In this document: positions 1-8,970 of the stretch, piece by piece
Numbering within the stretch: position 1 is the stretch's first letter
Layout of the letters: every line of letters begins with the position of its first letter
DNA from: Verrucomicrobiia bacterium DG1235
GTDB lineage: Bacteria > Verrucomicrobiota > Verrucomicrobiia > Opitutales > Opitutaceae
Length of the DNA stretch: 64,000 nt
NCBI GenBank assembly: GCA_000155695.1
Contig: DS990592.1
Span: 3,658,335-3,722,334, forward strand
Reading direction: 5' to 3'
Translations under genes and position numbers: made by a program
Notes under the pieces: generated by a model
The model's database searches: none
Told to the model about the DNA's origin: nothing
Seen by the model: only the letters and a program-made list of their open reading frames with translations

Positions 1-1
1 G

Positions 2-73
2 CTTGCCATTGCCAAGCTGATCCGCGAGCGTGCGGCGAATAAGTCTGGCTCGTCTCCCTATGTCAAAAGCTGA
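2..73 (+). CDS. 3' end of an unidentified gene (partial)
   Basis: An open frame enters from the left edge and stops with TGA at 71-73, giving about 23 C-terminal residues ending in SSPYVKS. It is rich in Ala, Arg and Lys (AIAKLIRERAANK), like the last helix of a soluble protein. Its last bases overlap the lpxB start at 60, which suggests translational coupling and a shared operon. Too little is left to name a family. Confidence 0.45.
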   Translation, partial: LAIAKLIRERAANKSGSSPYVKS

Positions 74-1232
74 ATCATTGGATATTTCATTCCCTGCCTT
101 AGAAGGTGGGTGGGTAGACATTCTCGTCATCGCGGGGGAACACTCTGGTGACGAGCATGCAGCGAGGATGATGAAATCTGCTATGGCCCAAAAAGACGGT
201 TTCCACGTTTGCGCCATCGGCGGTCGGCACCTTCAGGCCACAGGGGCGCAAATGCTTTTTGATCTGATCGAACACTCGGCCATCAGATTGGGCGAGGAGC
301 TGAAGCGCTTTAACGAGTATAAACCAATTATAAATGAAACCATTAATTGGATACGAACATACCGACCCAAGATGATCGTCTTCGTGGATTGCCCTGAGAT
401 GAATTTGCGAATCGCCAGATACCTTATGGACAAGGGAATCGCAAACAAAGCCGGCGGCGATGTGAAACTACTCTACTACATCAGTCCACAAGTGTTGCAC
501 TGGAAAGCGAAGCAGAAGCTCAATATAGCCAAAATGCTCGATTCGTTGGCAGTTATATTCCCGTTCGAAGTCGACGCTTTCGAAAAGACCAAGCTAGACA
601 CTCGTTTCGTAGGGCACCCTTACTTATCTAGTGATTACGATTTGCCTATTAGCTATGATCCGGCGGGACCTATCCTGTTTCTTCCAGGAAGCAGTAAGGA
701 TACGATTGAGAGAATCACTCCGATTCTCTTTTCAGCTTTCAGCGAATGCTTAAAAAGTAAGAGCAAACTGAGAGCAATTTGCATTTATGCCTCCGAAGAG
801 CTGAAACAGTCTCTCCAACGCATTCTAAAAAAGTATCCAGATGTTGATGCACGAATCGAATTAAGTCCAAAATACGACGGAATTGGAGCTCGTGCCGTTT
901 TCACAAGTTCGGGAACGATGTCATTGAATTGCGCCCTCGCGAATATTCCTGGAGCAGTCGTAAATCGTACGAGCCCCGCCAAGTATATGATGGGGAAAAT
1001 GCGAGTCAAAGTGCCATATATCGGGATTGCAAATATCATACTCGGCAAGCCCATCTACCCTGAATACCTACAAGGCGAAGCAACCAAAGAACGGATCGCG
1101 CTAGAGATTAGCGACTGTATCGAAAATGTGGAGCGAATTAAGCAGACTCGCAATTGGGCAGCTGAACTAAGAGAGCTTCTGGACAAACCGAGTTCCGGCG
1201 GTCCCGCAGAATGGTTGCTCGATTACTGGTAA
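60..1232 (+). CDS. lpxB: Lipid-A-disaccharide synthase (LpxB family)
   Basis: This 390-residue GT-B/GT19 glycosyltransferase should join UDP-2,3-diacylglucosamine and lipid X to make the lipid A disaccharide at the inner membrane. The N-terminus has the family opening 'ILVIAGEHSGDEHAARM', then FVDCPEMNLRIARYL, 'YYISPQVLHW' and FPFEVDAFE, and the C-terminal half has the nucleotide-sugar stretch FLPGSSKDTIERI and FTSSGTMSLNCAL. The ATG at 60 is preferred to one at 30 because it sits nearest the conserved start and overlaps the preceding stop. Length fits the family (about 380). Base and codon use are clearly more AT-rich than in the genes that follow, possibly pointing to a different history. 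Identification is firm; enzymatic activity is inferred. Confidence 0.9.
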   Translation: MSKAESLDISFPALEGGWVDILVIAGEHSGDEHAARMMKSAMAQKDGFHVCAIGGRHLQATGAQMLFDLIEHSAIRLGEELKRFNEYKPIINETINWIRTYRPKMIVFVDCPEMNLRIARYLMDKGIANKAGGDVKLLYYISPQVLHWKAKQKLNIAKMLDSLAVIFPFEVDAFEKTKLDTRFVGHPYLSSDYDLPISYDPAGPILFLPGSSKDTIERITPILFSAFSECLKSKSKLRAICIYASEELKQSLQRILKKYPDVDARIELSPKYDGIGARAVFTSSGTMSLNCALANIPGAVVNRTSPAKYMMGKMRVKVPYIGIANIILGKPIYPEYLQGEATKERIALEISDCIENVERIKQTRNWAAELRELLDKPSSGGPAEWLLDYW

Positions 1233-1286
1233 ACGAACGGAACGCCAAGGGGGCACATAAATAATCTTCGTGGGCAAATAAAATGC

Positions 1287-3215
1287 CTACTCGCCCAACA
1301 CCAAGTTTGGCAACCAAGTCGTCAAAGCCGGCCAATACGTAATCGCCAGCACCCCGATCACGAACACCACCAGCATTGGCAGCGCCGCCCGAATCACCAT
1401 GCTCATCGGCTTCTCGAAACGGTAGCTCGCCAAGAATAGATTCATCCCGATCGGAGGCGTGATGTATCCAAGCTGCAAGTTCGCCAGAAAAACGATTCCC
1501 AAGTGCACCGGATGAATCCCAAACGCCGCCCCAAGCGGCACGATCAAAGGCACGATCACGATAATCGCCGAAAAGATATCCATCAAACAGCCGACCACGA
1601 TCAGGAATACGTTCAGCAACAGCAAGAACATCAACGGACTCTCAATATTCGCCGTCGCCCACTCCACCAGTTGATCGGGAATCATCGCCGTCACCAAATA
1701 GTTAGTGAACCCCATCGCCACTCCAAGAATCAGAAGCACGCCCCCAACCAACAAACCGCACTCCGCCATCACACCCGGCAATTCCTTGAGCATGGACACC
1801 TTCCGCACCCACTTCGCGTCGACTACATAAAGAATCATCGCGTAAAACGCCGACACCGCCGCAGCCTCCACCGGAGTCGCGTATCCACTAAACAATGCAA
1901 ACAAGGCCACCACCGGCAAGAGCATTTCACCCGTCGCCCCTAAAGCAGCGCGTCCCAGCTCCCGTATCCAAATAGCAAATTCAAACGGTGGCTCGCCCGT
2001 CGCGACCACTCGTTTCGGCTCTCGCATGACCCCGTATCCAATCGTCAATACAAGCAACAAAGTACCCGGCAGCAATCCGCCTAGAAATATCTGCTCCAGC
2101 GAAATGCTCACCCGCGCCGATGACGCCACTACGCTATACAAAATCAACGGCAAACACGGCGGAAACAACACCCCAAGCGAACCCGCGCCCGTGAGCAATC
2201 CAATGCTCCGCCTGTCGTCATAGCCCGCTGCCAAAAGCACAGGCATTAGCAAACCACCCAGCGCCAAGATCGTCACCCCGCTCGCTCCGGTAAACACCGT
2301 GAAAAACGTGCACACCAGCACCGTCACGATCGCCGATCCGCCACGCACCCGCCCAAAGACGGCATTGATCAAACGTATCAATCGCTGCGACGAGTTCCCC
2401 TGCGCCAGAAGATAACCCGCCAAAGTAAACAACGGCAGCGTCACCAGCATCGGACTCTTCACCAAATCGTACAGATTCAGCGCCAAGATCGGCCCCACCT
2501 CCTCAGGATAGTAGCCACCCCAACCCCAAAACAAAACCAGAGCCGACCCAGCTAAAGTCACGAAAATCGGAGCCCCCAACACCGTCGCGATCAGCACCAG
2601 TATCAACAGCGGCCAAACAAAGCCTTCCACCTCATCAAACTCGTAAAAGCCAAAATAGAACAAACCCGCTGCCACCAAAACAGGTATCAAACGCAGCCAC
2701 CAGCGATCCGCCGAATGCCACGCCAAACGCAAGGCCAGCATCAGAAAACCGAACGGCAAAACCAGCTTCGCCCACCACAACGGAAAACCCGGAAAAAGCT
2801 CAGCCTCCCTATCGCTAAACTCACCCATTACATACGCCCAACTCCCCACGCACAAAGCCGCCGCCACAAATGCCGCCACCGAGCTGCTAATTGTTTTCGC
2901 AGCCGCCGCATACCCAGATTTCAAATACGCCGTAAACGTCGACAGCGAAAGCAGACGCGACTCCCGCGCCGCAATCACCCCGCCTATCATCGCCACAAAA
3001 AGCACCAAATGCTGCTGGATCGACGAATTCCCCGAAATTCCCGTATCGAACTGCCGCATCACGATCTCCAGCAAAGGCAGCGACATCATAGCCGTCAAAG
3101 CCACCGCTATCGACCAATTCTCCACTCTGTGAAAAACAGCCAGCGCCGGTTCCCACCACTTGCGGGATTTCATATCAGATCCATTCGAAGACATACCTTC
3201 AGCCACGCGCACCAT
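1287..3215 (-). CDS. TRAP transporter permease, DctQ-DctM fusion
   Basis: A 642-residue integral membrane protein joining the small (DctQ) and large (DctM) permease subunits of a tripartite, ion-driven carboxylate importer. The first roughly 200 residues have the DctQ pattern (PLLEIVMRQF, then 'HLVLFVAMIGGVIAARESRL') plus extra membrane helices. The rest is DctM with the pore signatures 'LPLFTLAGYLLAQG', 'FTVFTGASGVTILALGG' and 'PPIGMNLFLAS'. The ATG at 3215 is chosen because GAAGGGA lies 8 bases upstream; ATGs at 3194 and 3173 are also possible. No DctP binding protein is encoded in the window, so the partner must lie elsewhere. The neighbouring CE15 and GH105 genes suggest a uronate-type substrate, which is inference. 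Confidence 0.88.
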   Translation of the reverse strand: MVRVAEGMSSNGSDMKSRKWWEPALAVFHRVENWSIAVALTAMMSLPLLEIVMRQFDTGISGNSSIQQHLVLFVAMIGGVIAARESRLLSLSTFTAYLKSGYAAAAKTISSSVAAFVAAALCVGSWAYVMGEFSDREAELFPGFPLWWAKLVLPFGFLMLALRLAWHSADRWWLRLIPVLVAAGLFYFGFYEFDEVEGFVWPLLILVLIATVLGAPIFVTLAGSALVLFWGWGGYYPEEVGPILALNLYDLVKSPMLVTLPLFTLAGYLLAQGNSSQRLIRLINAVFGRVRGGSAIVTVLVCTFFTVFTGASGVTILALGGLLMPVLLAAGYDDRRSIGLLTGAGSLGVLFPPCLPLILYSVVASSARVSISLEQIFLGGLLPGTLLLVLTIGYGVMREPKRVVATGEPPFEFAIWIRELGRAALGATGEMLLPVVALFALFSGYATPVEAAAVSAFYAMILYVVDAKWVRKVSMLKELPGVMAECGLLVGGVLLILGVAMGFTNYLVTAMIPDQLVEWATANIESPLMFLLLLNVFLIVVGCLMDIFSAIIVIVPLIVPLGAAFGIHPVHLGIVFLANLQLGYITPPIGMNLFLASYRFEKPMSMVIRAALPMLVVFVIGVLAITYWPALTTWLPNLVLGE

Positions 3216-3475
3216 GCAAAGCTTCCCTTCACCCATAGCAAGGGGAAAGGCGAAAACGCTCCCCTTCACCCTCATCCATGAGAAGCGGCATTGTCGAAAG
3301 ACCTGAGCCTTCTGTGCCGGAACCGCAATCTCCCAAGCCTCCCCAAATCCAGCAAAAACGCTATCGTACGCGCAACGTTCCCGCTCCTCCCTATTGCCAT
3401 TCCAGCCAAATCCTCGATTTACTGCCACCAACCCTGCCGTCAGTGGTTAAACGAAACCTACCTACCCCAACTCCC

Positions 3476-4918
3476 ATGCACACTACCCGCGCCCTAGTCG
3501 CTACCCTCGCACTCGCGACCTTCGCCCAAATCCCACCCCCCTCAGCCCTCGCCGCGGACGCAAGTCAGCCGTCACCTAAAGAATGGACCCGTGAGCAAGA
3601 TCACCAAAACATGCTCGACCAGCTCGGCATCACCTCCCTCCGCCCCGGACCAAACGGCAGGGCCAAGGAAGGCGAAGAAAACGCCGCCAACTACAACCCC
3701 GACCCCGCAATAGCCAACCCCTACCCGGATCTGCCGGAACTCCTCGTATCTGGCAACGGCGAGCCCATCTCCACCGCCAAAGTCTGGTGGAACACCCGTC
3801 GTCCGGAAATAACCGAAGCCTTCGAGTCGGAAGTCTACGGCCGTGTCCCGGAGCACACGCCATCGGTCAATTGGCAAATCGCCCAACAATTCGACCGAGC
3901 CACCGTCGGCGGAATTCCCGCCACCGTCAAACGCCTCGCCGGACACGTCGACAACTCCGCGTATCCACAAATCGAAGTCACCATCGACGCCACCCTCATC
4001 CTCCCCCAAAAAACCGACGAACCCGCTCCCGTCCTCATCATGTTCGGTTGGCGTCCGCTCGAATTCCCCACCGACACCGCCGAAGCCTTCCAGCTCGACG
4101 GCCAACCCTCTCGCTTCAATGAAGATCCACCCTCCTTCTCCCAGCTCATCGCCGCCGGCTGGGGCGTCGTCTACCTCAATCCAAAAAGTATCCAAGACGA
4201 CAACGGAGCAGGGCTCACCCGCGGCATCATCGGCCTCGTCAACAAAGGCCAGCCCCGCAAGCCCGACGACTGGGGCTCCCTCCGCGCCTGGGCATGGGGC
4301 GCCGCCCGCTGTCTCGACTTTTTGGAGACAGAACCCGCCGTAAACGCCAAACAAGTCGGCATCGAAGGCGTCTCCCGCTACGGAAAAGCCGCCCTCGTTA
4401 CCCTCGCCTTCGAGCCCCGCTTCGCCCTCGGACTCATCGGATCCTCCGGCGCCGGAGGTGCCTCCCCGCACCGCCGCAACTTCGGCGAATCCACCGAAAA
4501 CCTCGCCTGGTCCGGCCAATACCACTGGATGGCTGGAGCCTACCTCAAATACGCCACCGCAGAATCCTCCTTCGGCAGCATGACTCCAGGCGACCTCCCC
4601 GTCGATTCCCACCAGCTCATCGCCCTCTGCGCCCCGCGCCCCACTTTCATCAGCTACGGCATCCCCGAAAACGGCGACTCCCTCTGGCTCGACGCCCCTG
4701 GCAGCTACATGGCCACCCTCGCCGCTGGTCCCGCCTTCACCCTCCTCGGAGCCCGCGACATCGGCGATACCGAAAACTACCGCACCGCCCAAATGCCTCC
4801 CGTCAATACAGACCTGCTCGACGGCGAACTCGCCTGGCGTCAACACGACGGCGGCCACGAAGACCAGTCCAATATGAAACACTTCATCCCCTGGGCCAAC
4901 CGCATGCTAAATCGATAA
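3476..4918 (+). CDS. Secreted glucuronoyl esterase-like protein (CE15)
   Basis: A 480-residue alpha/beta hydrolase with a signal peptide (about 1-26). CE15 enzymes cleave the ester between glucuronate side chains of xylan and lignin alcohols. The nucleophile elbow GVSRYGKAAL places Ser at residue 300, matching the CE15 G-x-S-R-x-G-K pattern. 'SSGAGGASPHRRNFGE' follows, then DLPVDSHQLIALCAPRP, and the C-terminal DGGHED holds the likely catalytic His at about 461. The start is the ATG just before the signal peptide; the open frame upstream (from 3278) lacks coding character. It is divergent from the TRAP permease and convergent with GH105, fitting a uronic-acid scavenging cluster. Substrate is inferred from family only. 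Confidence 0.8.
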   Translation: MHTTRALVATLALATFAQIPPPSALAADASQPSPKEWTREQDHQNMLDQLGITSLRPGPNGRAKEGEENAANYNPDPAIANPYPDLPELLVSGNGEPISTAKVWWNTRRPEITEAFESEVYGRVPEHTPSVNWQIAQQFDRATVGGIPATVKRLAGHVDNSAYPQIEVTIDATLILPQKTDEPAPVLIMFGWRPLEFPTDTAEAFQLDGQPSRFNEDPPSFSQLIAAGWGVVYLNPKSIQDDNGAGLTRGIIGLVNKGQPRKPDDWGSLRAWAWGAARCLDFLETEPAVNAKQVGIEGVSRYGKAALVTLAFEPRFALGLIGSSGAGGASPHRRNFGESTENLAWSGQYHWMAGAYLKYATAESSFGSMTPGDLPVDSHQLIALCAPRPTFISYGIPENGDSLWLDAPGSYMATLAAGPAFTLLGARDIGDTENYRTAQMPPVNTDLLDGELAWRQHDGGHEDQSNMKHFIPWANRMLNR

Positions 4919-5027
4919 AACCCAACCGGATCCCTGTGTGCCAAGAGCAGCAACACTCGAACGAAGCTAAGACACCCCAAGTCATTCCGCCCTGATATCA
5001 ACTCCTATAGGCATAGAGTTAAGTGAC

Positions 5028-5043
5028 CTGCCCTATAGGGCAG
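5028..5043. terminator. Perfect 16-bp palindrome between convergent genes
   Basis: CTGCCCTATAGGGCAG is a perfect palindrome lying between the convergent CE15 and GH105 genes. A second short self-complementary stretch, T5G-TGG-CA6, follows at about 5072-5087. The pair may act as a two-way transcription end, but a clear U-tract does not follow the first stem, so an operator or cruciform is equally possible. Confidence 0.35.
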
Positions 5044-5105
5044 ACTTCAACAACCTGATTCTTTGCGCCTTTTTGTGGCAAAAAAATAGTCTTCATCCAC
5101 AGCCA

Positions 5106-6164
5106 CTACTCCTCCCGCCTCAAAAGCTCCACCGCCAACCAAAGCAGCGGAGCTTGCCCGTGAAAATCGCCGCTGTGTTTCGGCCGATCCAAATAGTACT
5201 GAGCATCCAGGCTCTGCCCTGTCCCCACACAAATAGCATCCAAGTTCCCCTCACCATCAAGCCGAGCAACCAAAGCCGCCCACGCCCGATCCACCACCGG
5301 GCGATACCGATCCGCTTCTAGCCATTCCTTCTGCGCGCCAACCTCCATCGCATAAGCAAACATCGCCGTACAAGAACTCTCCTCCCAAGAATCAGGATAA
5401 TCAATCAATTGACGCCAATACCCAGCCTCACTTTGCAAAGGCAACAAAGCCTCCATCATCCGCCCATAGTGCCCCAGAAGGCTCTCAAAAAGCGGGTGAT
5501 CCTCCGGCATCGAGCTCAAAGTCTCCGCCAAGCCGGACGCCACCCAGCCATTACCGCGCCCCCAGAAAAACGGAGCATCCGGCCCATGAAAAAACAAGCC
5601 GTTCTCCTGCTGCAGCCGCTCCAAATACGCCGCCAAAAAACGAGCCGCTCTATCCGCATACTCAGCCTTCCCCGTCGCTCGATACGCCTGCATCTGCAAC
5701 GCTCCTACCATGTACATATCGTCTATCCACCAACGCGTCTCGCGCGTCAGACCATCCTCCCTAGGCTCCTCCCATTGCCGATCCGCAAAGTACAAACCAC
5801 GCTCAAGTTGAGCCGCGTCCCCACTTTCCAAATACACCTGCAAAGGGATTATTCCAATCACGCTAAAATCAACATGCGGCGTCGAACTCACCAGATCCGT
5901 CCCCTCGTCCAACAACACCCGATAACGATCGACCAATCTTTCCATCAGCTCCTCGTCACCCGCCAGCCCCGCCAAACGCATAGCCCCCATCGCCGCGCAC
6001 GCCTCAGCATAATGCAGCCCATCCTCCCCATAACGCATGTACTCGCCCCTATCCAAAAGGTTCTCCACCACTCGCAATCCCACACTCTCCACTTCCGTAT
6101 TCGCCCTCAGTGAAAAAGACCAGAAAACCGCCAACACAAAACAATAAAAAGGGATACGTTTCAT
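5106..6164 (-). CDS. GH105/GH88-type unsaturated uronyl hydrolase, secreted
   Basis: A 352-residue (alpha/alpha)6-barrel enzyme with a signal peptide of about 21 residues. GH105 and GH88 enzymes hydrate and remove the unsaturated uronic acid left at the non-reducing end by polysaccharide lyases. Visible motifs are 'RWWIDDMYMVGAL' with the catalytic-type Asp pair at about 148-149, 'FFWGRGNGWVASGLA' (about 199-212), SWEESSCTAMFAYAM, and the C-terminal GDFHGQAPLLW. Length fits the family. It faces the CE15 esterase across a palindromic gap, and the nearby TRAP permease could take up the released product. Family is clear; the exact sugar (rhamnogalacturonan or glucuronan) is not. Confidence 0.82.
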   Translation of the reverse strand: MKRIPFYCFVLAVFWSFSLRANTEVESVGLRVVENLLDRGEYMRYGEDGLHYAEACAAMGAMRLAGLAGDEELMERLVDRYRVLLDEGTDLVSSTPHVDFSVIGIIPLQVYLESGDAAQLERGLYFADRQWEEPREDGLTRETRWWIDDMYMVGALQMQAYRATGKAEYADRAARFLAAYLERLQQENGLFFHGPDAPFFWGRGNGWVASGLAETLSSMPEDHPLFESLLGHYGRMMEALLPLQSEAGYWRQLIDYPDSWEESSCTAMFAYAMEVGAQKEWLEADRYRPVVDRAWAALVARLDGEGNLDAICVGTGQSLDAQYYLDRPKHSGDFHGQAPLLWLAVELLRREE

Positions 6165-6266
6165 CCCTCGACCCTACTCCACAATCCACCCTCCGCAACC
6201 CAAACCCACCAACCTAATCCCCTTGCTCGGTACTTCAGCCCGCTTCCCAAGCAACGCCATTTCCAG

Positions 6267-6308
6267 CACCCAGAACCCAACACCCAGAACCCAGAACCCA
6301 GAACCCAG
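6267..6308. repeat. Heptamer tandem repeat (AACCCAG)n
   Basis: Six consecutive 7-base units of the form (A/C)ACCCA(G/A) lie just beyond the stop codon of the leftward permease gene. The last four units are nearly perfect. A shorter copy of the same heptamer sits in the equivalent place after another leftward gene at 19327-19347. Confidence 0.8.
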
Positions 6309-6313
6309 AACAA

Positions 6314-7105
6314 CTACCTTAACCTCTCCAAGCGCAAGCGCTGCCGCTCGTCAAACAACTGCCCCTGCAACAACTTGATCGCCACCGCCATGCCAAACCC
6401 ACACCCGCCTGCGATCATAAACCAAATCACGATCTGATACTCCACCGCCTCCACCGGCGACGCCCCCGCAAGAATCTGACCCGTCATCATCCCCGGCAGC
6501 GACACGATCCCCGCCGTCGCCATCGAGTTAATAACCGGTGTCATGCCCGAACGAATACAGTCCTTCGCATAACCGCCAATCGCCTCCTTCGCGCTCTGCC
6601 CCAGCGCCAGCCGCTGCTCCACTACATTTCGATTCGTATAAATCGCATTCGTCAGGCGATCCATCCCCAAGCTGATCGCATTCATCGTATTGCTAATGAT
6701 CATGCCCAAAATCGGAATCGCATACTGCGGCGTATACCAAGGGTCCGCCCGCACTACCACCAGCAACCCAAACAACGAAATCGCAAACGACGACACAAAC
6801 AAAGTCGACGCCCCCAGTCGCCAGCTCCGCCAGCCGCTCAGCTTTCGCTTCTGCCGCGCCAAGATCTCCCGCGACGCCACCCCCAACATCACCGCCGCCA
6901 TCACCGCCACCAGCCACGGTCTGCCCTCTTCAAACAAAAACCGCAGCACATAGCCGACTAAAGTCAGCTGCACTATCATTCGCCCACCCGCAACCAGCAA
7001 GCTGCCAGAAATCCCCAGCCGCATCCCACGAAACAACGCGGCCAGCCCGACGGCCAGCAAAGCCGCGAATCCAAGATCCCAATACGACAAGTCCACCGTA
7101 TTCAT
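6314..7105 (-). CDS. fetB: FetB-type (UPF0014) ABC exporter permease
   Basis: A 263-residue polytopic membrane protein of the YbbM/FetB family, whose E. coli member works with FetA to export iron and eases peroxide stress. Typical stretches are 'LGISGSLLVAGGRMIVQLTLVGYVL', here split over the first helices, 'IPILGMIISNTMNAISLGMDRL', and 'PVINSMATAGIVSLPGMMTGQILAG'. The ATG at 7105 is chosen because GGAGG lies 7 bases upstream; the longer open frame to 7183 has no such support. The partner ATPase gene is upstream on the same strand, 199 bases away. Substrate specificity for iron is taken from the family. Confidence 0.88.
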   Translation of the reverse strand: MNTVDLSYWDLGFAALLAVGLAALFRGMRLGISGSLLVAGGRMIVQLTLVGYVLRFLFEEGRPWLVAVMAAVMLGVASREILARQKRKLSGWRSWRLGASTLFVSSFAISLFGLLVVVRADPWYTPQYAIPILGMIISNTMNAISLGMDRLTNAIYTNRNVVEQRLALGQSAKEAIGGYAKDCIRSGMTPVINSMATAGIVSLPGMMTGQILAGASPVEAVEYQIVIWFMIAGGCGFGMAVAIKLLQGQLFDERQRLRLERLR

Positions 7106-7220
7106 AGCTCCACCTCCCCAATCATAAAACCCAACCTCATCGCTCCACCAAAATTGCCCACAACAAGAGTCAATCGCTCCCAATAGCCTCCACCCTTCGA
7201 GCCAACCTCAAATGCAGAAT

Positions 7221-7251
7221 CATCGGTGAATATCGGTGTCATCAGTGGTTC
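7221..7251. repeat. Short repeat-like intergenic sequence (ATCGGTG units)
   Basis: Between the exporter ATPase and permease genes the sequence contains ATCGGTG twice, 10 bases apart, followed by ATCAGTGGTTCAAAA. It resembles the 'gaaccac-(n)-gat-(n)-gat' type of dispersed intergenic repeat known from several environmental bacterial genomes. Only one clear copy is present here, so calling it a dispersed repeat is a guess. Confidence 0.3.
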
Positions 7252-7304
7252 AAAAAAATCCATAGCAAGCCCACCCTTCATCACCGCTTCCCCAACTTCA
7301 TACC

Positions 7305-7910
7305 TCATACTTCATCCCTCCTACTTTCAATCAACCGCTTACCCTTCATCCGAAAAACCCGCTTCCCAATACGTTTCGCCTGCTCCCCGTCATGGGTCAC
7401 CCAAACTGCACATGCACCCCGTTTCTCAATATACTCCAAGAGCAACACCTCCACCGCCTCCGACGTCCTTTCATCCAAATTCGATGTCGGCTCGTCCAAC
7501 AACAACACCCGCGGCTCCTGGTCCAACATCCGCAAAAGTCCCAGCCGCTGTCGCTCCCCCATCGAAAGCCGCGACACCTCCCAATCCAAACAAGCCGGAT
7601 CCAGCCCAAGCCGCTCAAGCCGAGCCGCATCCACCTTCCCAAGAAAATGATCCCGCACATAATCCTCCCACCAAAGCGCCTCCGCTGCCAAGAAGCTCAC
7701 CAGCCGTCGCCACTCTGTAGGCGAAAATTCACTACAAGCCTTTCCCTCGAAATAAGCCTCACCCTCGTGCGGAATCAAATCCGCCACCGCCCGCAACAAC
7801 AGCGACTTCCCCGACCCCGAAGCTCCTTGGATACAAAGCGCCTCGCCCGCAGCCACCTCCAGCGACACCCTCTCCCAATCCAAAAAAGCTAATTCTGAAA
7901 CCCTCAACAT
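7305..7910 (-). CDS. fetA: FetA-type ABC exporter ATPase
   Basis: A 201-residue ABC nucleotide-binding protein with Walker A GASGSGKS, signature LSMGERQRLGLLR, Walker B VLLLDEPTSNLD and H-loop VTHD. It should power the permease encoded next on the same strand. The short single-domain length matches FetA. The ATG at 7910 is used; the frame can be extended four codons to a TTG at 7922 but nothing supports that. The 199-base gap to fetB is unusually long for a two-gene exporter and contains a repeat-like sequence, so the permease may have its own promoter. Confidence 0.85.
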   Translation of the reverse strand: MLRVSELAFLDWERVSLEVAAGEALCIQGASGSGKSLLLRAVADLIPHEGEAYFEGKACSEFSPTEWRRLVSFLAAEALWWEDYVRDHFLGKVDAARLERLGLDPACLDWEVSRLSMGERQRLGLLRMLDQEPRVLLLDEPTSNLDERTSEAVEVLLLEYIEKRGACAVWVTHDGEQAKRIGKRVFRMKGKRLIESRRDEV

Positions 7911-7989
7911 TAGGCCCCACAACCTGATAGGGAGCCGCTAGACATACAAACCTACAATTCGATCGAGCGTTCCAATCTCGATCCGGGAT

Positions 7990-8796
7990 CTATTCGCCTG
8001 CCTCTACCTCTACCAATTCTTCCCCCTCCCGCTCCCTCAAGTGCAAGCCGTAGAGAAAAGGAGTAGCGATCAACAGCTCCCTGCGATCATTCGGATCGTC
8101 CTCAAACCGATAGATGATCCTTAGCGATTGAGGAGAGGGAACCGTAGTAAAAAACGCACTACCTATCTGATTCGCCTCAGGCTCGAGCGATAAGGGAAAC
8201 TCGATTCGGCGATTGTTGAATTCCTTCCTGATCCTACTCGCGTTCACCATGTTTTTCGTACCTACAACCCCCCAGTATCCGATTGTCAGCGGTGCAGCGA
8301 TCGCTGCCGCCTCCAAACTCCCTGTCAACGACGCTAAACTGCCTACCGACGCAGCAGAGGGTACGGCAACTGCGATATAGACAGTAGTTGCAATTCCAGG
8401 TCCCGCAATAACAGCAAAGTTATATCCAATATTCCGATAAGCCCGAGCGAGAGATTTACTCTTCTTCGCCAGTCTCCACGGCTTATCGTCTTTAAACACG
8501 TTTTCCGAATAGCCATCGGCATGGATCGATATCGTTTCGACGACGACCTTCCTCCCAGAGAGATTCTCCAGCTCGACAATATACTCGTCCCACCAAGCCT
8601 TCTTCTTCCAAGAGCCGGGACTGCTTTGGTAAACTACGTGGTGCAAAGTCGTCCTCAAATACTCGTCGCCTCCCGCTGCATAGTAGTGCTCAGGCTGAGT
8701 CCGCTTCTTCTCCTTGATCATCCGATAGCGAGGAGAGGCGCAGCCTTGAAAAATGAGCACAAGCAACAGGGTAACAGAAACAATTCCAACTTTCAT
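7990..8796 (-). CDS. Putative lipoprotein of unknown function
   Basis: A 268-residue protein with a type II signal peptide (hydrophobic core VTLLLVLIF, lipobox FQGC, Cys at about 19). The mature part starts with a basic stretch, contains 'WWDEYIVELENLSGRKVVVETISIHADGY' split around a beta-rich region, a glycine/alanine-rich middle that could cross or sit on a membrane (about 130-170), and ends in an acidic tail (GEELVEVEAGE). I do not recognise the family. The ATG at 8796 is chosen because it begins the signal peptide directly. It is followed by the exporter genes but spaced from them by about 80 bases. Confidence 0.7.
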   Translation of the reverse strand: MKVGIVSVTLLLVLIFQGCASPRYRMIKEKKRTQPEHYYAAGGDEYLRTTLHHVVYQSSPGSWKKKAWWDEYIVELENLSGRKVVVETISIHADGYSENVFKDDKPWRLAKKSKSLARAYRNIGYNFAVIAGPGIATTVYIAVAVPSAASVGSLASLTGSLEAAAIAAPLTIGYWGVVGTKNMVNASRIRKEFNNRRIEFPLSLEPEANQIGSAFFTTVPSPQSLRIIYRFEDDPNDRRELLIATPFLYGLHLREREGEELVEVEAGE

Positions 8797-8970
8797 TTGG
8801 GGGTAGTCAAGAGCTGAACAAAATGGCCTGCTCGCCAGAGAAGAAGCGTCGTTGGCCACGAGTGAAAAATAGCCAACCAAATACACCAAGCGAGCCCGTT
8901 TTTCCTCCTAACAACAAGAACCCAACTTCGCCCTTCACTCCTCTCCACTCACACCTCATTATTCCTCCCC

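Noticed and set aside
3572-4882. 436-codon open frame antisense to the CE15 gene
   Set aside because: Glycine/valine-rich, low-complexity translation mirroring C-ending codons of a well-supported gene on the other strand.
6267-6308. Heptamer array considered as a CRISPR remnant
   Set aside because: Units are only 7 bases and contiguous, with no spacers and no cas genes.
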